In this document: piece after piece, positions 5,886 to 8,487 of the stretch
Layout: every line of letters begins with the position of its first letter
Numbering within the stretch: the first letter of the stretch is position 1
Source: Thermoflexales bacterium
Lineage (GTDB): Bacteria; Chloroflexota; Anaerolineae; Fen-1058
Assembly (NCBI GenBank): GCA_017882055.1
Contig: JADGQE010000162.1
Coordinates: 1 to 8,487, forward strand
Length of the DNA: 8,487 bases
Direction of reading: 5' to 3'
Position numbers and translations under genes: made by a program
The notes under the pieces: model-generated
The model's database searches: none
What the model was told of the DNA's origin: nothing
What the model saw: the letters and a program-made list of their open reading frames with translations, nothing else

Positions 5886-7808
5886 TCAGAATTCCTCGTC
5901 CACCAGATCGAAGAGGTCTTTTTCTCGACCGGACTTGCGCTGTTTCTTCGCCACGACCTGGCCGGTCTTCTCGTCCAGCACCAGCGTGCGATCTTTGCGC
6001 TTGCCCTTCTTCTTGCCGGTCTTTTTGTCCACTTCGTCTTCGTCTTCTTCTTCGCCTTCGAGCACGGCGACCACCGGTACGGCAAGTGGCGCAACGGGTT
6101 GTGCCGTGGCCGCTTCGACTGGTTTCTCTTCGGCAACAGGCTGCGGCTGCGCTTCAATCTGCGCCGTGACCTCAGCCGCAGGCGCAACTTCCGCGGCTGC
6201 TTGCTCAGGAACGACTGGCACAGCGGTCGGTTCGGGCAGGGCGATCAAGCCGAGGCCCTTGTCTTCAATCGCCTGCTTGATTTCGGCCAGACCCTTAGGC
6301 CCGATGCCGTCGATGGACAACATGGCTTCGTCGCTGACGGCCAGGCGTTCGTGTATCTGGCCGACATGCTCGATGCCGGACTTCTCCATGTGACTGAGCA
6401 CGCGCGCGCTCAGGCCCAGATCGGCCAGCGCGGTTTCATAGGCCGCCAGCGGAATGCGGGCCTTGTAAGCGTTGACGGTCTCCTGGCGAGCGGCCTCGGC
6501 TGTTTCTTCTTGAACCTTGACGGCGCGTTCGGCCAGGGCAATGGCTTTGGCCTTTTCACGCTCGACCTGCTTGCGCGCGAGGGCGATGCGGTGCGCGCCA
6601 TCGATCACTTGTTTGAGCGCTTGCAGTTCTTCCGTATTCCAGGGCAATTGCTGTTCGGCGTGGCGCTGCAGGGCGGTCTGCGCGATGCTGATCATGGCGG
6701 GCGTGGGGCCAATGGGATCAGGCCCAGCCGAAGGAGCGGTGAGATGCGAGAGTGCTTCACGCGCCGACTCGGTCGCGCCTTTGATGTCGATGCGCCAGTT
6801 GGTCAGCTTCGCCGCCAGGCGCGCGTTCTGGCCTTCGCGGCCAATCGCCAGCGAAAGTTGATCGTCGGGCACGACGACGAGCGCGATCTTGCCTTCCTTC
6901 GGATCGTCGTCAGGATGGACGGTCAGCACGCGGGCGGGTGATAAAGCCTTCTGAATGTAAGTGGCCGAATCGTCGCTCCACTCGATCACGTCGATCTTTT
7001 CGCCGCCGAGTTCGTTGACGATCGATTGGATCCGGACGCCGCGCATCCCGACGCAAGCGCCGACCGGATCGATGCCGGCCTGCACGGCGGCGACGGCGAT
7101 CTTCGATCGGGCGCCGGCTTCGCGCGCGATGGATTTGATCTCGACGGTGCCACTGAAAATTTCGGGCACTTCCAGTTCGAGCAAGCGACGCAACATGTTC
7201 TTGTGCCCGCGGCTGACGATGATCTGCGGACCGCGGCTGCTCTTGCGCACTTCCATGACGTAGGCGCGCAGCCGCTGATGCAGTTGATAGCGCTCGCCCG
7301 GCACTTGCTCTTTCTTGGGCAGCAGGGCTTCGGTGCGGCCCAGGTTCAACGTGATGCCCTGTCCGCCGACGCTCTGCACGACGCCGTTGATGATCTCGCC
7401 TTCGCGCTCGGCGTACAGATTGTACTGCGCATCCCGTTCGGCCTCGCGGATACGCTGCAAGATGACTTGCTTGGCTGTCTGCGCGGCGATGCGACCAAAA
7501 CCTTCGGGCGTCGATTCGACCATGACCATGTCGCCCAGCTTGGCGTCTGGCACAACCTTGCGCGCATCTTCCAATGACACTTCGGTGCGTTCGTCTTGAA
7601 CGACCTCGGTCACTTCTTTTTCGGCGTAGATATGGCCCCCACCGGTGGTGCCGTCGATGACGGCGGTCACGTTCTGGGCGCTGGACGCGTTGATGTTGCG
7701 CCGATAGGCGCTGACCAGCGCGGTCGTCAGCGCCTCAAGGACGATTTCCTTGGGCAGGTTGCGCTCGCTGCAGATTTGATTAAAGGCGAGTAGGAACTCA
7801 CTCTTCAT
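5886..7808 (-). CDS. nusA: Transcription termination/antitermination factor NusA with long C-terminal extension
   Basis: A 640-residue NusA, which binds RNA polymerase and nascent RNA and controls pausing, termination and antitermination. The RNA-polymerase-binding N-terminal domain (about 1-125), an S1 domain (about 136-200) and two KH domains follow in the usual order; KH1 carries GMRG (254-257) and KH2 carries GREG (323-326, in AIGREGQNARLA). After about 350 comes a helical charged region (about 375-450). A helix-hairpin-helix segment with SIDGIGPKGLAEIKQAI (498-514) follows; as a whole, about 463-522 resembles the alpha-subunit CTD. Then come an Ala/Pro/Val-rich linker (523-582), an acidic cluster (584-594), a lysine-rich run (595-607) and a conserved-looking end. 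The ATG at 7808 begins the family start MKSEFLLAFNQIC and has GGAAG 4 nt upstream. The frame is open to 7967, but the extension has no family character. It is the first gene after the promoter; rimP is absent upstream. Confidence 0.96.
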   Translation of the reverse strand: MKSEFLLAFNQICSERNLPKEIVLEALTTALVSAYRRNINASSAQNVTAVIDGTTGGGHIYAEKEVTEVVQDERTEVSLEDARKVVPDAKLGDMVMVESTPEGFGRIAAQTAKQVILQRIREAERDAQYNLYAEREGEIINGVVQSVGGQGITLNLGRTEALLPKKEQVPGERYQLHQRLRAYVMEVRKSSRGPQIIVSRGHKNMLRRLLELEVPEIFSGTVEIKSIAREAGARSKIAVAAVQAGIDPVGACVGMRGVRIQSIVNELGGEKIDVIEWSDDSATYIQKALSPARVLTVHPDDDPKEGKIALVVVPDDQLSLAIGREGQNARLAAKLTNWRIDIKGATESAREALSHLTAPSAGPDPIGPTPAMISIAQTALQRHAEQQLPWNTEELQALKQVIDGAHRIALARKQVEREKAKAIALAERAVKVQEETAEAARQETVNAYKARIPLAAYETALADLGLSARVLSHMEKSGIEHVGQIHERLAVSDEAMLSIDGIGPKGLAEIKQAIEDKGLGLIALPEPTAVPVVPEQAAAEVAPAAEVTAQIEAQPQPVAEEKPVEAATAQPVAPLAVPVVAVLEGEEEDEDEVDKKTGKKKGKRKDRTLVLDEKTGQVVAKKQRKSGREKDLFDLVDEEF

Positions 7809-7864
7809 TTTTCTTCCGCCACTCCTGAGATGGGTAGTCCCTATGATACACCAGGCCGCTACGG

Positions 7865-7880
7865 TAAGGGCAAGCCCTTG
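7865..7880 (-). promoter_or_regulatory. Small leader hairpin between attenuator and nusA
   Basis: The segment AAGGG (7866-7870) pairs with CCCTT (7875-7879) across a 4-nt loop, with a possible closing wobble pair at 7865/7880. It lies in the nusA 5' leader. Alternative pairing of its GGGC and GCCC runs with neighbours is possible. Function is unknown. Confidence 0.35.
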
Positions 7881-7894
7881 CGGTCGCCCGACAG

Positions 7895-7926
7895 AGGCAA
7901 TACGTTCCATACGGAACGATCTGCCT
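7895..7926 (-). promoter_or_regulatory. Two-part hairpin in the nusA leader
   Basis: CGTTCC (7903-7908) pairs with GGAACG (7913-7918) around a 4-nt loop; after a 2x2 internal loop the outer arms 7895-7900 and 7921-7926 pair over six positions including one wobble. It follows directly after the U-rich tail of the terminator-like hairpin. It could shape read-through RNA or bind a regulator; neither is shown. Confidence 0.5.
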
Positions 7927-7957
7927 AAGAAACAGAAAAGTGGGGGTTGCCCACTTT
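7927..7957 (-). terminator. Intrinsic terminator-like hairpin in the nusA leader (candidate attenuator)
   Basis: On the minus strand AAAGTGGG (7950-7957) pairs with CCCACTTT (7937-7944) across a 5-nt loop, giving an 8-bp stem with a GC-rich core. It is followed by the T-rich run TCTGTTTCTT (7927-7936). It lies about 27 nt after the predicted start point of the nusA promoter, so RNA polymerase must pass it before reaching nusA. That makes it a candidate attenuator and not simply the end of the upstream gene. NusA itself strengthens intrinsic termination in bacteria, so autoregulation is plausible. The T-run is interrupted, which would suit conditional termination. Confidence 0.6.
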
Positions 7958-7990
7958 CTTCGACCACGTCTAAACTGAACTGCAGCCGAA

Positions 7991-8019
7991 ATTATAGCAT
8001 AGCGGCAAAGTTTTGACAA
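7991..8019 (-). promoter_or_regulatory. Sigma-70-type promoter of the nusA operon
   Basis: On the minus strand a -35 box TTGTCA (8014-8019, one mismatch to consensus) is followed after exactly 17 bp by a perfect -10 box TATAAT (7991-7996). A TG one base before the -10 box makes it an extended -10. The expected start point is near 7984, giving a nusA leader of about 175 nt. It is the best promoter match I see in the window and probably drives all seven genes. Confidence 0.85.
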
Positions 8020-8116
8020 GATGCAGACCGGATGAGTTTCTGGGACGGCAGCCGCCATCACCAGCGCAGCCTGTCAAACCGGGATAATGGACACGCTGTG
8101 GGATTAGACCGCGCAG

Positions 8117-8257
8117 GTGAGACGGGCTTACCCTATCGATCCGATCCGGCCCGGCCCGCACAGTTACACGCTTACGATCGGCGACACATCGGATCTCTTC
8201 GAATATCACCTGTTGCACGATGCTGACGGAATGACGGGCGCCCGGCTGTTTACATGA
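8117..8257 (+). CDS. Possible small or remnant plus-strand ORF, unrecognised
   Basis: A 46-codon frame from GTG at 8117 to TGA at 8255-8257, which reads like ordinary protein (for example YTLTIGDTSDLFEYHLLHD) and has about 70% G or C at third positions by my count. An in-frame stop at 8105-8107 separates it from upstream sequence. I see no ribosome-binding site or promoter. Its last codons overlap the inverted repeat at 8227-8236. It could be the tail of a decayed gene, a small protein or chance; I do not recognise it. Confidence 0.2.
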   Translation: MRRAYPIDPIRPGPHSYTLTIGDTSDLFEYHLLHDADGMTGARLFT

Positions 8258-8276
8258 TCTTCAATTCGTCATTCCG
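8227..8276. repeat. Inverted repeat with GTCATTCCG arms
   Basis: CGGAATGACG (8227-8236) is the exact reverse complement of CGTCATTCCG (8267-8276), with 30 bp between. The palindrome GGGCGCCC (8236-8243) starts at the inner end of the left arm. It lies just past the stop of the upstream minus-strand gene, so it may form its 3' RNA structure. The arm contains GTCATTCCG, which also appears in the repeat segment at 48-70 beyond ribF, so it may belong to the same interspersed repeat family. Confidence 0.6.
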
Positions 8277-8284
8277 AACTCACG

Positions 8285-8487
8285 TTACGTTAGGATCATG
8301 ATCTCATACAACGCCGGGCCGCGTTCGACGGTGTGGAGTTGTCCCACATCCACCCTTAATTCCAATTCGGTGTTGAAACGAAAATAGTATGGATTGACAA
8401 ACAGCCGCGCGATCGATCGCTGCCAGGGCGGAAGCGTGATGAGTAAACTGGTCGCTTCAATGATTTGCGGTTGGCGCAGGGACAATT
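8285..8487 (-). CDS. 3' end of an unrecognised gene (5' end outside window)
   Basis: An open minus-strand frame enters from the window edge and ends at TAA (8285-8287), giving at least 67 residues of C-terminus. It contains LPPWQRSIARLFVNPYYFR and ends VERGPALYEIMILT, with alternating hydrophobic residues that suggest beta strands. I do not recognise the family with any certainty. The pattern of an aromatic 'NPYYFRF' strand and a final 'ALYE' strand reminds me faintly of lipocalin-like AttH/CrtC proteins, which is only a guess. It lies about 265 bp upstream of the nusA promoter and is probably a separate transcription unit. It is not rimP as far as can be seen. Confidence 0.5.
   Translation of the reverse strand, partial: LSLRQPQIIEATSLLITLPPWQRSIARLFVNPYYFRFNTELELRVDVGQLHTVERGPALYEIMILT

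Larger units (their letters stand above)
7809..8284. other. nusA upstream region without a confident gene
   Basis: A 476-bp stretch. It holds the nusA promoter, a leader of about 175 nt with three possible hairpins, a weak plus-strand frame at 8117-8257 and an inverted repeat next to the 3' end of the upstream gene. I found no tRNA, no known riboswitch consensus and no rimP. Several open frames of 60-90 codons exist on both strands but show no family motifs. Confidence 0.6.

Noticed and set aside
6099..6941. 280-codon open frame on the plus strand opposite nusA
   Set aside because: It is antisense to a well-supported NusA with no promoter, ribosome-binding site or recognisable domain.
7809..7967. 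N-terminal extension of NusA by up to 53 residues, with an in-frame ATG at 7910
   Set aside because: NusA homologues begin at MKSEFLLAFNQI. The extension has no family character, overlaps leader hairpins and partly precedes the predicted read-through point of the attenuator; the ATG at 7808 has a nearby GGAAG.
8013..8018. Plus-strand TTGACA as a divergent promoter
   Set aside because: No acceptable -10 box is found 16-18 bp downstream on the plus strand; the hexamer overlaps the complement of the nusA -35 box.
7970..8218. 82-codon minus-strand frame upstream of nusA
   Set aside because: It runs across the near-consensus nusA promoter boxes, has no Shine-Dalgarno site and no family motif.

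Overview
The window holds one conserved translation and transcription operon of a bacterium, read entirely on the minus strand. From 5' to 3' in transcription order it runs nusA - ylxR - infB - rbfA - nrnA-type DHH phosphoesterase - truB - ribF, between about 7808 and 118. The protein style points to Chloroflexota, perhaps an Anaerolineae-like lineage. The pointers are a compact IF2 with one N-terminal domain and a Chloroflexota-like 'MNNGVMASINQQIDFETAAIV' region, a NusA with a long C-terminal extension, ylxR next to infB without ylxQ, and moderately high G+C. This placement is inferred from recalled family resemblance, not from a search.

Positions 1-117 lie downstream of ribF. They hold a strong inverted repeat, an interspersed-repeat-like segment containing GTCATTCCGAGCGTAGCGA (minus strand), and a 7-bp repeat abutting the ribF stop. 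The seven genes fill 118-7808. rbfA and nrnA are 3 bp apart and nrnA and truB 16 bp apart; ribF, rbfA, infB and ylxR have gaps of 44, 124, 143 and 185 bp in front of them. Positions 7809-8284 form the nusA upstream region. It has a near-consensus sigma-70 promoter (TTGTCA, 17 bp, TATAAT) and a leader of about 175 nt with a terminator-like hairpin close to the start point. From 8285 to the window edge is the 3' end of an unrecognised minus-strand gene.

The products act around RNA polymerase and the ribosome. NusA controls pausing and termination. YlxR is a small RNA-binding protein. IF2 brings initiator tRNA to the ribosome, RbfA matures the 30S subunit, and TruB makes Psi55 in tRNA. The DHH protein recycles nanoRNA or pAp, and RibF makes FMN and FAD. 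rimP, which usually heads this operon, is not within the 680 bp upstream of nusA.

The unusual material lies between the genes. A 59-bp unit is tandemly repeated 2.4 times in front of ylxR; each copy carries the ylxR start codon and first four codons, and two copies make 14-codon minicistrons that resemble the YlxR N-terminus. Short 7-8 bp triple repeats sit on or beside the stop codons of nusA, nrnA, truB and ribF. NusA carries a segment resembling the C-terminal domain of the RNA polymerase alpha subunit. GATC is about threefold more frequent than expected. No new defence, mobile or biosynthetic system was found.
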